Shown in pieces: positions 22,001 to 35,397 of a stretch of 64,000 nucleotides of DNA (positions are counted from its first letter, which is position 1; the number at the start of each line of letters is the position of its first letter). Made by a program: the position numbers and the translations under genes. Origin of the DNA: Lepidodermella squamata (Eukaryota; Gastrotricha); contig JBLDXI010000002.1 in NCBI GenBank assembly GCA_047495785.1, positions 2,480,001 to 2,544,000 of the forward strand, written 5' to 3'. The notes beneath the pieces were generated by a model that was given only the letters and a program-made list of their open reading frames with translations, made no database searches and had not been told where the DNA came from.

Positions 22001-25000
22001 GAGGGTAGCGGCGGCGAATCGAGCGCTCCGAAAATCGTGATTGAATTGCGAATGACCCAGCAGTGCTTGTATGTTGTCCCGCCGATTGAGCATGTTCGCG
22101 AGCAGTTGATGCAATCGCTCGATGGCTGCCAGAATGTTGTTTTGCGGCTTCGAAGGCTGAGACACGCCCGCCTGCAGGTCGCGCAGCAGCGTGACGTTTC
22201 GTCGGCTGAATTGACTTACCGCCAGATTTTCCTGCGACTACCTAGTGGCCTGTCTCCGATTGAGAACTGCTCGGCTTCGATTGAAAAACTCGTCAGCGAA
22301 CTGACGAAATACGTCGATTCTTGGCTGCGCTATCAGGCCCTGTGGGATTTGCAACCAGCCACCCTGTACGCCCGACTTGAAAACCATCTGCCCAACTGGA
22401 TGGCGACGATCAAGGGAATCCGCGATGGCCGGTCGACTTTCGACACGGCTGAGACAAAACGCTGTTTCGGCCCTGTAGCCGTCGATTTCGCGAAGGTTCA
22501 AACGAAAGTTTCGTTGAAATACGACTCATGGCATAAGGAAGTCGTGCAGCGTTTCGGTCAACTCGCCGCGGGTGAGATGCATGACGTCTATGCTGCGCTG
22601 TCGAAGGCTCGTGGTGATTTGGAGCAGCAACCGACTGAACCAGCCACGACGAGTGACGCCGTCTCCCTAATCACGGCTGTTCAACAACTGAAGCGGAAAA
22701 TCCGGGCTTGGGAGAAGCAGGTTGAGTCGTACCGTGAATGCGAGCGGCTGCTCGAACGGCAACGTTTCCAGTTCCCGTCGACCTGGACCTATGCCGAGCA
22801 ACTGGGCAGTGAATGGACTGCTTTGTCTGAACTACTCGGCCGGAAGGACTTGGCTATCCAGACCCAGGTCGCGAGTCTTCAGACCAAAGTTTTGGCGGAA
22901 GAGCGAATTGTTGAGGAGCACACGGTCGATTTCCTGTCCGAGTGGGATAAGGAAAAGCCAGTTGAAGGCGCTGTCCGGCCTGACCTAGCCATGCGAACCC
23001 TGACGAAATTCGAGCAGAAAATGTCGCGTTTGTTGAATGAGCGAACCGCGATTTCGAAGGCGAAAGAAATTCTCGAAATTGGCGATGTTTCCGGCAGCGG
23101 TGGTCTGTCCGCCGCTGAATTGCGAGCAAATGCCGATCGAACCAGCTCGGCTGCCGAGGAATTGAACGACCTGAAGACCGTGTGGTCTGAACTCGGCAAA
23201 ATCTGCACTTCGATCGATGAGCTGCGCGATCGGCCCTGGGCAACTGTCCAGCCTCGCAAATTGCGTCAACAACTCGAACAGTTGATGCAGCAACTGGTCT
23301 CGCTGCCAGCCCGAATGCGCCACTACGCCGGGTACGACCACCTTAAAAGAACGCTGCAGGCCCACATCAAGAGCAGTTCTTTGATGTCTGAGCTGAAATC
23401 GGAGGCGGTGCGTGATCGCCACTGGAAGGAACTCCAGCGCCGCCTTAATCAACGCTGGTCACTGACTGAGTTGACCCTCGGGCAACTTTTCGACGCAGAT
23501 CTCGGTCGGAATGAGAATGTTGTTCGCGATATTTTGGTCATTGCCCAGGGTGAAATGGGTCTCGAGCAGTTTTTGCGAACTGTCAACGACTATTGGCGGT
23601 CTTACAATGTCGAGTTGACGACTTACCAGCAGAAATGTCCTCTGATTCGAGGCTGGGACGACCTGTTCTCACATTTGAGGGAACATCTAAACAGCGTTAC
23701 GGCCATGAAATTGTCGCCGTATTACAAGCAGTTTGAGGACGAGGCCGTTACCTGGGAGGACCGTCTCACCAGGTTGAGCGTGGTTTTCGATACCTGGGTC
23801 GATGTGCAGCGTCGTTTCGTGTACCTCGACGGTGTCTTCTCCGGCTCGGCTGATATCCGCCATTTGCTGCCGACTGAATCGCAGCGTTTCGGCACGATTT
23901 CATCCGAGTTCGTCACTCTCATGCGACGCGTTGCTAAGGCGCCGCAGGTTCTCGACATTCTCGGCATTCCGAACCTGCAAAAGCAGCTGGAACGCCTCTG
24001 CGAATTGCTGACGAAAATCCAGAAAACTCTCGGTGAGTATTTGGAGCGGGAACGCGCTGCTTTCGCCCGTTTCTACTTCGTCGGCGATGAAGATTTGCTC
24101 GAGATGATCGGTAACAGCAAAAACCTCGGCCGCCTGCAACGCCACCTGCGAAAAATGTTCGGCGGAGTCAACTCGCTCGAGCTTAAGGAGGATCAGTCCG
24201 CAATCATCGGCGTAGTCTCACGCGAGGGCGAGGCTATCAAACTGCACCAACCTGTCAATTTGGTTGACGTCCGCCTTAATGAATGGCTCGCGGCTCTTGA
24301 TGCCCAACTTCGCTTCACCCTGTCGCAGCAACTCATTTTGTCACTGCGAGATTTGAGTGCATTGCGCCAGTCTGCCCAGGGCATTACCACCGAGGCGTTT
24401 TTGAAATGGGTTGACACCTACCCGTCTCAAATCATCGTTCTAGCCGGGCAGGTTAACTGGTCCGAGTCGGTTGAAAACAGCTTGGAAAACCAGCAGGGCA
24501 ATCTCGGCCCGATTCTTCAATTCCTCGAAACTGTTTTGAGCATCCTAGCCCAGGCGGTTCTGACCGAACAACCCGCTGTTATGCGAAAGAAACTCGAAGG
24601 AATGATCACTGAAATGGTGCATAAACGAGATGTTACCCGCCATCTCGTTGCCGCGAATTGCAAATCCGCGAAGGCGTTTGAATGGCAGTCTCAAATGCGT
24701 TTCTACGTGGATCCGTCGAAAATCAGCGATTCGCAGCGTCTTTTGCGTATCGAAATGGCCAGTGCCAAGTTCTTCTACGGTTTCGAATACATCGGAGTCG
24801 CTGATCGGCTGGTCCAAACCCCGCTGACCGACCGCGCATATCTCGCGATGACCCAAGCCCTGTCGTTCAAACTCGGCGGTTCGCCCTTCGGACCAGCCGG
24901 TACTGGTAAGACTGAGACCGTGAAAGCGCTCGGTCAACAACTCGGCCGCTTCGTCCTTGTGTTCAACTGCGACGAGTCGTTCGATTTCCAGGCCATGGGT

Positions 25001-28000
25001 CGTATTTTCGTCGGTTTGTGCCAGGTCGGTGCTTGGGGCTGCTTCGACGAGTTCAACCGTCTGGAGGAACGCATGTTGTCCGCTGTCTCACAGCAAATTC
25101 AGACCATCCAAACCGCTCTACGTGATTCCGAATCCAACACTTCGGACCGCATTTCCATCGATTTGATTGGCCGGTCGGTCCGTGTCAACACTGATATGGC
25201 CATTTTCATCACGATGAACCCGGGCTATGCTGGTCGTTCGAACTTACCCGACAATTTGAAGCAACTTTTCCGCAGTTTGGCCATGACGTGTCCTGATCGC
25301 CAACTTATCGCTCAGGTATTTAAAATTTAAAATTTCAGATTCATTTTAAGAAAATTTAAAATTTCGAAAAGTTTTCGAAAATTAAAGCGTTCAACTTGTA
25401 AACAATAATTTTTGCTTCCACTATAAAAATTGAATTATTTTTTCTTAATTTATTTAGCAATTTATGCTGATTTTTATTATTTTTCTAATTTCAGGTCATG
25501 CTCTTCTCGCAAGGTTTCCAGGAGGCTGAGCTGTTAGCCTCGAAAGTCGTGCCATTCTTCAATCTCTGCATGGAACAGTTGTCCCCACAGAGCCATTACG
25601 ATTTCGGCCTTCGAGCCCTCAAGAGCGTTTTGGTCTCCGCTGGCGGTATCAAACGTGATTATCTACGCCGAAATGACGTTTCAGTTAACGAACAGTCGAT
25701 CCTCATCCAATCGATCGTCGAAACTGTCGTACCGAAACTCGTCGCTGATGATATTCCACTGCTGAATGCGCTGTTGGTCGATGTCTTCCCCGGCTCGTCG
25801 TACAATGCCGCGAAATTGGATCAACTCAAGGACAAAATCCGAGCTGTCTGCCAAGAAATGCATCTGACCTACGCTGATTCACCTGAATCAACTGGTTACA
25901 TGTGGGCGGAGAAGGTCTTGCAGCTGTACCAAATCTCGCTGCTTCACCACGGTTTCATGCTGGTCGGCCCGAGTGGCAGCGGCAAAACCACGGCCTGGCG
26001 CGTCCTCCTTAAAGCGATTGAGCAGTTGAACAACGTCGAATACGTCGCTCACGTCATTGAACCGAAGGCGTTATCGAAAGAAGCGTTGTACGGTAACTTG
26101 GACGCAAACACCCGCGAGTGGTCGGACGGTCTCTTCACCGCACTGCTGCGTCGCATTGTCGATAACGCTCGTGGCGAGCTGAAAAAACAACATTGGATCA
26201 TTTTCGACGGCGATGTCGACCCGGATTGGGTTGAAAATTTGAACTCCGTTCTGGATGATAACAAACTGCTGACCCTACCGAGCGGTGAGCGTATCGCCTT
26301 GCCTCCGAACGTTCGCATCGTTTTCGAGGTTCAAGACCTGCGTTACGCGACCCTCGCCACCGTTTCCCGTTGCGGTATGGTGTGGTTCTCGGACGAAGTT
26401 ATCGCAGTTCCAATGATTCTCGACCACTTCCTGGCCACCCTGCGCGCTATTTCTCTCGACGAATTCGAGCAGCCGATGGCAAATGTCGAGTCGGGCGAAC
26501 AATCCCAGCAGCAGCAACAAGCTGTTACCTCGCAATCGTTGCTCGCCCAGCAAGATATCGCCTCGATTCTGGCGCCGTATTTCGCCCCGAACGGCCTGGT
26601 CGTTCGCTGCCTGGAGGAGGTCGCATCGTACGATCATATCATGGAGTTCACAAAACTTCGCGCTTTGACCACGCTTTTCGGTCTGTTGAACGCCGGCGTT
26701 CGTAACATTCATCGCTACAACGCCTCTCACCCGAATTTCAACCTGAACACCCATCAATTGGAGATCTACGTGCCTCGTCTTTTGGCGCAGAGCATTGTTT
26801 GGGCTCTGGCGGGTGACGGTCGTCACAAGTACCGGATTCAGTTGTCGGACTATCTCCGCAAAATCTACACAGTCCCGTTGCCGGAGAAGAACCCGCTGGT
26901 TGATTTCGATTTGACACCCACGGGTGACTGGGTCCCATGGCAGTCCCGTGTGCCGCAAATTGAGGTCGAAAGCCACCGAGTTTGCGCGCCTGATGTCGTC
27001 ATCCCGACCTTGGATACTGTAAGGCACGAGTCTCTGCTCTCGGCCTGGCTAGCCGACCACCGGCCGCTGATTTTGTGCGGTCCGCCTGGTTCGGGTAAGA
27101 CCATGACTCTGCTATCAGCTCTGAGGTCTCTACCCGAAATCGACGTTGTTGGGTTGAACTTTTCGAGCGCTACAACTCCGGAATTGCTGTTGAAAACCTT
27201 CGATCAACACTGCGAATATCGTCGAACGCCAAATGGAATCGTCCTAACCCCTCGCCACCCTACAAAATGGTAAGAATCGCATTATTTTCGATACTTTGTA
27301 AAATGTATATAATTTTTTATTTAGGCTGGTGTTGTTTGCTGATGAAATCAACTTGCCGGATCTTGATCGTTACGGCACTCAACGTGTTATCGCCCTGATC
27401 CGCCAACTGGTCGAACGTGGCGGTTTCTACCGGCCCTCAGACCAGCAATGGGTCCGAATTGAACGACTTCAATTCGTCGGCGCTTGCAACCCGCCGTCGG
27501 ATCCTGGCCGCAAACCACTCTCAGCCCGTTTCTTACGCCACACCCCGGTCATTTACGTCGATTACCCTGCCGAGGCGTCTCTGCGCCAAATCTACGGCAC
27601 TTTCTGCCGGGCTCTCCTGAGAGGTCAATTGACCCTTCGAGCGTATGCGGAACAGCTGGCTTCGGCTATGGTTGAGCTTTACCTGATCGCCTCAGACCAC
27701 TTCACGCCGGACCAACAGCCTCACTACGTCTTTTCGCCTCGTGAGTTGACGCGTTGGACCCGAGGTGTGCACGAAGCGCTGAAACCACTCGACTCAGTGC
27801 CCCTCGACGCGATGGTCCGTTTGTGGGCCCACGAAGGCCTTCGTCTATTCCACGACCGTCTCATCTCACCAGAAGAACGCCGATGGGTTGAAGACCAAAT
27901 CGACGGAGTCGCCTTGCGCCAATTCCCGAGCATTGACCGCGATAAAGCACTCGCCCGTCCTTTGCTCTATTCAAACTGGCTGTCGAAGTACTACGTCCCA

Positions 28001-31000
28001 GTCGAGCGAAATCAGCTGGCTGAATACGTCCGTGCTCGGCTGAAAACGTTCTACGAAGAAGAATTGGACGTTCCATTGGTTTTGTTCGACGACCTGCTTG
28101 ACCATGTCCTTCGCATCGACCGAATTCTCCGCCAGCCTCAGGGCCATTTGCTGCTTGTCGGTGTTTCAGGCGCTGGCAAGACAACACTGACGCGTTTCGT
28201 CGCCTGGTTGAACGGCCTATCGATTTTCCGGGTGAAAGTCCACGCTAAATACACGGCGCAAAATTTCGACGACGATTTGCGCGTTGTTTTACGCCGAGCT
28301 GGCTGCCGGGGTGAACGCATCGTTTTCATCATGGACGAGTCTAACCTGCTGGACTCGAGTTTCCTCGAGCGAATCAACACCCTGTTGGCAAACGCCGAAA
28401 TTCCAGGCCTGTTCGAGGGTGATGAGCTAACAACGCTGTACACCCAGTGTAAAGAAGGCGCCGCTCGCGAGGGTCTGATGTTGGACGGCCAGGAGGAGAT
28501 GTACAAGTGGTTTACGGATCAAGTTGCCCGTAATCTTCACGTCGTTTTCACGATGAACCCATCAGCTGAGGGTCTGCGAAATCGCGCCTCAACATCACCT
28601 GCTCTTTTCAACCGTTGCGTAATCAACTGGTTTGGTGAATGGTCGCCCCTCGCGCTATTCCAGGTTAGAAAATTAAAAATTCGAAAAATAATATTTTAAG
28701 GTGGATTTTTTTTATTTCAGGTCGGTCGTGAGCTTACGAGCAAACTTGACATCGATCGATCAGACTACGCTCCACCTCAAAAAGTGCCGATCGCTTCGCC
28801 TCATCTGCCACCATTGGCGAACCCACCGAGCTATCGCGATATGATTGCTAACGCCTTCGTCTTCGTCCACCAGACTGTCGAACGGCTGAACGCTCGCATC
28901 GTTGCTCGAGGAGGCCGCCCGCCACCGATCGTCACGCCTCGTCACTATCTCGACATGATTCAGCAATTTGTCAAGCTTTTCAATGAAAAGCGGTCGGATC
29001 TTGAGGAGCAACAGCTCCACGTCACTGTTGGTTTGAACAAACTAGCCGAGACGGTGGAGCAAGTCGAAGAGTTGCGCCACTCGCTCGCTCAAAAGCACAT
29101 TGAGCTCGAGCAGAAGAACCAGGCTGCTAATTTGAAGCTTCAAGAAATCGTCGCCGATCAACAAGAAGCTGAGAAAGAGAAACAAAAGGCCGAGCAATTG
29201 CAAGAAGCGCTGACCCGTCAAACCGCGGTCATTGCCGAGAAACAACAACTTGTTCGAGCCGATTTGGCCCGAGTCGAGCCTGAGCTACTCGAGTCTCAAT
29301 CGGCTGTTAGAGATATCAAGCGTAAAGACTTGGTCGAAATCAGGTAATTATGCGTAAAAAATTAAATTTTTCATTATTAAGGCGGATTTTTCAAAAATTA
29401 GATCGCTTCAAAACCCGCCCGCCCCTGTCAAATTGGCTGTCGAGTCGGTTTGCACGCTTTTGGGTGAGAATGATCTCGACTGGAAAGCGCTGCGTGGTAT
29501 CCTCGTGCGCGACAATTTCATCCAGCAAATTTTGAATTTCGACGCCGAGAAAATCACGGACGAAATTCGTGAGCGTATGAAGTCTCGATTCATGAGTCAC
29601 CCTGACTACACCTACGAAAAGGTGAACCGTGCGTCAAATGCCTGCGGTCCTCTCGTTCGTTGGGCGACAGCTCTTATCAACTACTCTGACATGTTGAGCC
29701 GAGTCGAACCGCTTCGTATGGAATTGTCTCAAATTGAATCTGATGCCAAGACGAACAAAGTTCGAGTCGAGGAGGAAACTGCTCGTATTGCCGAGACCGA
29801 GCGGCGTATCCAGCGGTACAAGGACGAATATGCTCAGTTGATTCGTCAGGCCGGTACGATCAAGTCGGAACTCGTCGTTGTCCAGACTAAGGTCGAGCGA
29901 TCAGTATCGCTGATTCGCAGCCTGGAGGACGAGCGAGATCGTTGGAAGTCGTCGGCTGATGCTTTCCGCCAGCAAATGTCAACGTTGAACGGAGATGTGA
30001 TGCTTTCGGCGTCTTTCCTCGCCTACGCCGGTGCGTACGACCAGCAGCAACGCGCGGCGTTGTGGGGTGTCTGGCAGCGCCACCTTAACGCGTCTCGAAT
30101 CGCCTTCCGCCCAGACATGGCTCGAATTGAGTACCTATCAACGCCTGAAGATCGGTTAAGGTGGCGGTCGAACGGGCTACCTGCCGATGATCTGTGCATG
30201 GAAAACGCTATCTTGCTGCGCCGCTATTGCCGCTACCCGTTGATCATCGACCCGAGTGGCGAGGCGCTTGAGTTCATTCTGAGCGACTACCGCGAGAAGC
30301 GTATTGTTACCACCTCGTTCTTGGACGACTCGTTCCGGAAACAACTCGAATCGGCTCTTCGTTTCGGTAATCCGCTGTTGGTCCATGACGTCGATCGATA
30401 CGACCCTCTGCTGAACCCGGTCCTGAATCGCGAGTTGCGGCGAGCTGCAGGTCGTGTCCTGGTCACCCTGGGTGATCAAGAAATCGACGTCTCGCCCAGT
30501 TTCCTCGTTGTTTTGGCAACGCGAGACCCGGCCGTTGAACTGCCGCCAGATCTCAGCAGTCGAGTTACCGTCGCTAACTTCTCCGTCACCCGGTCCGGGC
30601 TTCAATCTCAGTGCCTTAATCGGGTCTTACGAGCTGAACGGCCTGATGTCGACGCGAAACGAAGCGATTTACTCCGTCTCCAGGGCGAGTATGTCTTCCG
30701 ACTCCGCCAACTCGAGCGGTCGTTGCTGCAAGCCCTCAACGAGTCGAAGGGCCGTTTGTTAGACGATGACACCATTCTAGCCCAACTCGAGCAACTGAAA
30801 GCCGAGGCGGCTGATGTCGAAAAGAAAATGGGAGAGATGGACACGGTCTTGGCTAACGTCGAGGCTGTTTCGAACCAGTACAGTCCGCTCGCGACCGCGG
30901 CTGTTGACGTGTATTTCCTGCTGGATTCCCTCGCGAATTTGCATTTCCTGTACCAGTTTTCGCTGCAATTTTTCCTCGATTTGTTCAACGCGATTTTGCC

Positions 31001-33699
31001 GCCGCAAAATTCGAAACGCCTCGAGGGAGTCGCAGATCAGAACGCGCGGCTAGAGATCATCACCAACGATCTTTTCGCTTTCGCCTACCGCCGCGCCGCT
31101 GTCGTCCTGGTGCAGAACGACCGCACGGCGTTTGCGGTGGCGCTGTCGCGAATCCGCCTTAAAGCGCGCGGCTTCTCCGGCTATGACGACGAATTCGAGT
31201 GGTTCCTGCGTGGTTCTCAACTGCCGCCATCGGGCGTTCAACAGGCTGATATTTTAGCCAATCTCCCACCGCTTTCAACCACCCAACAGGGCGCACTCTC
31301 CGCCTTAATCTCTCGAATTCAAGTTTTCCGTCAACCGACTTCAGTCCCGTCGAAGCAAGACTTTGCGAAATGGCTCAACTCTGCGTCGCCTGAAGGTGAA
31401 TGCCCGCAGTTGTGGACCCTGGTGACCCCGGCTAAACCCGGCCCGAACGATGCGAAACGCGTTGAAATCGAAAATGCTCTGTACTCGCTGCTGCTAATCC
31501 AGGCCCTTCGACCAGATCGCGTCGTAGCATCTGCTCGGCTGTTCGCTGAGACCGTGTTAGGCCGCGAGGTGGTCGCCGACGGTGATCGCCCGCCTAACTT
31601 TGGCGCAGTCGTTGAGAACGAAATCCGGTCCTCCGTACCAGTTTTGCTGGTCGGCACCGGTGTAGACCCGAGTGGCCGAGTCGAACAGCTGGCAAGTGAG
31701 ACCGGCCGGCCGTTGACCTCCCTGGCTATGGGCGCGCCTGAGGTGATTGAAATCGCCGATAAGACAATCAACGGCGCTGCCCGGCAGGGTCGATGGGTCC
31801 TCCTTAAAAACGTGCATCTGCAACTCGCTTGGCTGGGTCAGCTGGAGAAACGCCTGCACACCCTACAGCCTCACTCTGATTTCCGCTTGTTCCTCACCAT
31901 GGAAGCCAACCCGCGTCTGCCGACCAGCCTGCTGAGGGCGGGTCGACTTTTCGTTTTCGAGCCGTCGCCTGGTTTGAGGTCAAGCTTAGAACGCACCCTG
32001 GCTGTTCTGCCGGCGTTGAAGATGACGAAACCACCTGTTGAGCGGAGTAGGCTGTACTTGCTGCTGGCATGGCTTCACGCAACCGTGCAAGAGCGTCTGC
32101 GTTACGCCCCACTCGGCTGGTCTAGCCGGTACGAGTTCAACGATACGGATTTACGTTGTGCCCTGGACACGCTCGACGTTTGGGTCGACGGCGCGGCGTT
32201 GGGTCGGCAGAACTTGCCGCCTCAGCAAATCCCATGGACCGCCGTCCGAACCCTGCTGTCTCAGGCTGTCTACGGTGGCCGGTTAGACAACCGGTTCGAT
32301 CAAGAACTTCTCGACACCCTGCTCGACCGCCTGTTCACCGCGAAAAGTTTCGACGAGGCCTTCAAGTTGGCCACTGGTATTCCTCTGCCGGATTCTTCGG
32401 TTATCGGTAACCGCGAGGAGTTGCTTGGCTGGGCGCGCTCTCTTGGTGGAAGCGTAGGCGAACATCCTAGCTGGATTGGTCTGCCCGAATCTGCCGAAAT
32501 TGTGCTGCAAACGGCTCTAGGCAATCGCCTGGGTGGAAATCTCCTGAAACTTCAGGTGAGCTTCATCATACTGATAAAAAATCTCTATAATTTCTTTAAA
32601 TTTGAAAAATTGAAAAACTAAAAAATCCTCCTTAATTTTTTCGAAGTTTTTATAATTTATTTATTTATTTATTTATTCAGGCTCTTGACGTCGATACTGC
32701 TGAACTGTTGACTTCGCCGAGGGAAGAACGGTCTGACTCCACCCCGATGACCCCGGCCGGCCCGTCCGACGACCGTCGCCCGGCCTGGTTGCGGTCGGTG
32801 GGTGAGTTCGCAACCGCTTGGCTCGAGCGACTACCTGCCAATCTCCCCGCCGTGATTTCGACGAGTGCCCCGAAATCGGACCCTCTCGTGCGCGCTTTCG
32901 AGCGTGAACTGCAGACCGGCGCCCGGTTGCTGGTCGCAGTTCGGACCGACCTGCAACTCGTCTCCGTCGTCGCTAGCGGCAAACAGCGCGCGACCAACCA
33001 CGCGCGTCAACTGATGGCTGAACTAGCGAGGGGTCAGTTGCCGGCAGTTTGGCGGAAATACCGTGTTCCGTCGACCGTAACCGCCGTGCAGTGGCTGGCT
33101 GATTTCGCCGAGCGTGTCATCCAACTTCAAAGCCTCGCCTCACCCGCCAAATCTCAGGCGAAACAACCGATTCGAATTGGCGCACTTTTCCTCCCAGACG
33201 CCTTTGTCACCGCCAGCCGGCAACGTGTCTCTCAGCTGAAAAAATGGTCGCTTGAAGAATTGGTCCCCGAACTCATTACTAGTAAATTGATTGGATCTAA
33301 TTTTTCCCAATTTATTTAACTAATTTATTTTTAGAATCTTCAAAAGAAATGACGGCTGATGACAACGATGATTGTTCATTCCCGTTGATTGGTCTCCGAT
33401 TGGAGGGAGCTCAGTGTAACGGGACCAAGTTGACCCTACTAGCTGCAACCGGGCCCGGCACCACTGGCCCCGGCAGCGAGGATTCAGTGACTATTCTTCG
33501 CTGGAAACGATCGGCTGTCGCGACGCCGCAAGCTCCGAGCGCCAAGGCCGGCTCCGGCCTGGTGCCTGTGACGATTCCGGTGTACAATGACGGAACCCGT
33601 TCGCATCTTCTGCTCACCGTCGGCCTCGAATGCGACCCGGCCGAGCGTAGCCAGGTCACAGAACACGCCATCGCCTTCGTCGCCTCGCCACTCGGCTGA
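19078..33699 (+). CDS. DYNC1H1: Cytoplasmic dynein 1 heavy chain
   Basis: Ten predicted exons: 19078-19309, 19374-19464, 19513-19686, 19741-25315, 25495-27269, 27325-28663, 28721-29343, 29402-32555, 32681-33281 and 33335-33699. Together they give 4642 aa, almost the family's length (~4650). This is the motor subunit for minus-end microtubule transport, mitotic spindle and nuclear positioning. The tail begins weakly conserved, then [13 protein letters not shown] and FGDKVED mark cytoplasmic dynein 1 (not axonemal or IFT dynein). The motor ring shows P-loops in AAA1 ([10 protein letters not shown], ~residue 1883), AAA2 ([11 protein letters not shown], ~2181), AAA3 ([11 protein letters not shown], ~2555) and AAA4 ([10 protein letters not shown], ~2895), then the coiled-coil stalk (~3120-3420) with the microtubule-binding tip, AAA5/AAA6 and the C-terminal domain ending VASPLG. 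The reading frame is intact throughout. Exon 4 alone is 5.6 kb; exons are GC-rich and introns AT-rich. Confidence 0.97.
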
Positions 33700-35397
33700 A
33701 AAAATCTATGCAGTTATTCAGAAAACTTCTATATTATTGACATTGTTAAGGTGGATTTTTGTTAGACATACTATATGTCTTAAAACGGCCTTTGAAATGG
33801 ATTCCAGTCCTAACCAAATTTGCGCAATTATTTCTCGCTTCCATTACGCCGTGATACCGATTGCTATTCTTTGTTGAACCAGGAGTGCTCGCTGCTGCTT
33901 TGGCAATTTTTAACTCGTGTTTCTCGTGTGTGATTCTTATAGCAATTATATTTACCTGTTAAACAGTCGTATTATTATTATACTTCAAAGTGATTGGAAC
34001 AAATTTCTAGTTGTGACAAACATGATCATTACACGTGCAGCAATTCGATCTAGCCCTGCGAATTTTTTCTCGTGGAATTGACAAAAATTAATGGTGTTAA
34101 CTTTTGAGTGAAATATTCAGCCTGTAGTAGTCATATGTTGCGTTTGCGGTTATTTATTATTATTTCGTCAAAGTCGATGAAGGGTGCATGCTATTTCGTG
34201 TTGAACGCTTTATCTTTAGAAACACAGATTATACTATTCGGTATTATTTGATGAGTAGATCCGCGTTGAAGTTCAAAGAATCATCAATAAAATGGTTAAC
34301 TTGCTTTCATATATTCAGGGTTGGTTGCAGTTTTGGTTCAAAATACGGTGTAGTCCAAGAAGCAGCGTTGTCTTTTACGTGGTCTTAACTGACCTAACTT
34401 CGGAAGAAATTGCAGGCAAATTGAGAATTTCAGACAATTTACCGGTAAAAAATGACGCCATGTCAAATTTTTGGCTGCCGCAATGCAATTTTATACATAA
34501 AAACGGAAAGTTTTCTTTCGGATTTTCCAGATTTCCTTGGCAGTGAAATGGGAATGAGTTCCCTGGCCAATACGAGATTTTCTAATTCATGTCTAATTTT
34601 TTCGCATCCTTTCAGTTTCGTACAGGTCTCAACGCACTTTTTCACATTTTTATTATTTATCACCATGGCGTTCTACTGCAGGTCTCTTCCGGCCATTTCC
34701 AGACTGGTCTTATCACTCTGCGTTATTTTCATGATCGGTTTCTGCCCAGTGGGTTGTAGAAAAAGAACTGGATATATCGTGGGATTACGCTAGTTTTTAA
34801 CAAATTAAGGGGGATTTTTTTCAATTTGATTATTCACTCGAATGATATTTCAAATCAAACCGGGTCTTATCAAATCGGCATCAATCTGAAATTGTAAATT
34901 TTTATTGCTGAAAGGTATGACGTTGAACTCTGGACATCATCTGAATCGGCTGAATTACTGAAGACCTTTACCATGTATAGGTGATGAGGCCGAAACGCTA
35001 GAGTTTAAGATGTCTTTCATGTCACTGTTATCTACTGAATCCTGAGACTTGAATCCCACCCAACGGTAGCAGCGGCTTCTAAACTCAAGAATTTTACTGC
35101 TCAGCTGTTGAAAAAGCAAATATCAACATTTTTTAATTATTTGATTTATTAACCAATTTATAAATGTTTCCAAAATTTAGATGATCGACAATATCGCTGT
35201 CTCTCGTAACAAATTGATTAACACCACGACTCCACCGATACTCTTGCCTCCAATTGTACCTGGCCAATCACGCGAATCCTTATGAAACAATTTCTAACTT
35301 TTGACAACTTGAACTTTTATTGTTTATCAGCCGAATAAATGCTTTTAATTATATTATTTAAGCTAGACCTTTTTGAGTTGAAATACTTTTGTCGAAT
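33700..35397. other. Intergenic region
   Basis: About 1.7 kb. TTAAGGTGGATTTTT at ~33745 and TTAAGGGGGATTTTT at ~34805 are two further occurrences of the recurring motif. A short candidate secreted-peptide frame at 34665 is listed separately. Nothing else is supported. Confidence 0.45.
34665..34793 (+). CDS. Candidate small secreted peptide
   Basis: A 42-residue frame starting in a good context (CACCATGG). It begins with a basic-hydrophobic, signal-like stretch (SRLVLSLCVIFMIGF) and ends with a short Arg/Lys-containing tail (CRKRTGYIVGLR) holding a dibasic-type site KR. It could be a tiny secreted peptide or the first exon of a longer gene, though no good donor follows. The frame is also open upstream to 34452, which weakens the start call. 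Weak evidence. Confidence 0.22.
   Translation: MAFYCRSLPAISRLVLSLCVIFMIGFCPVGCRKRTGYIVGLR

Noticed and set aside
20157-33671. Many long open frames on the minus strand across dynein
   Set aside because: Shadows caused by the GC-rich codon use of the dynein exons.
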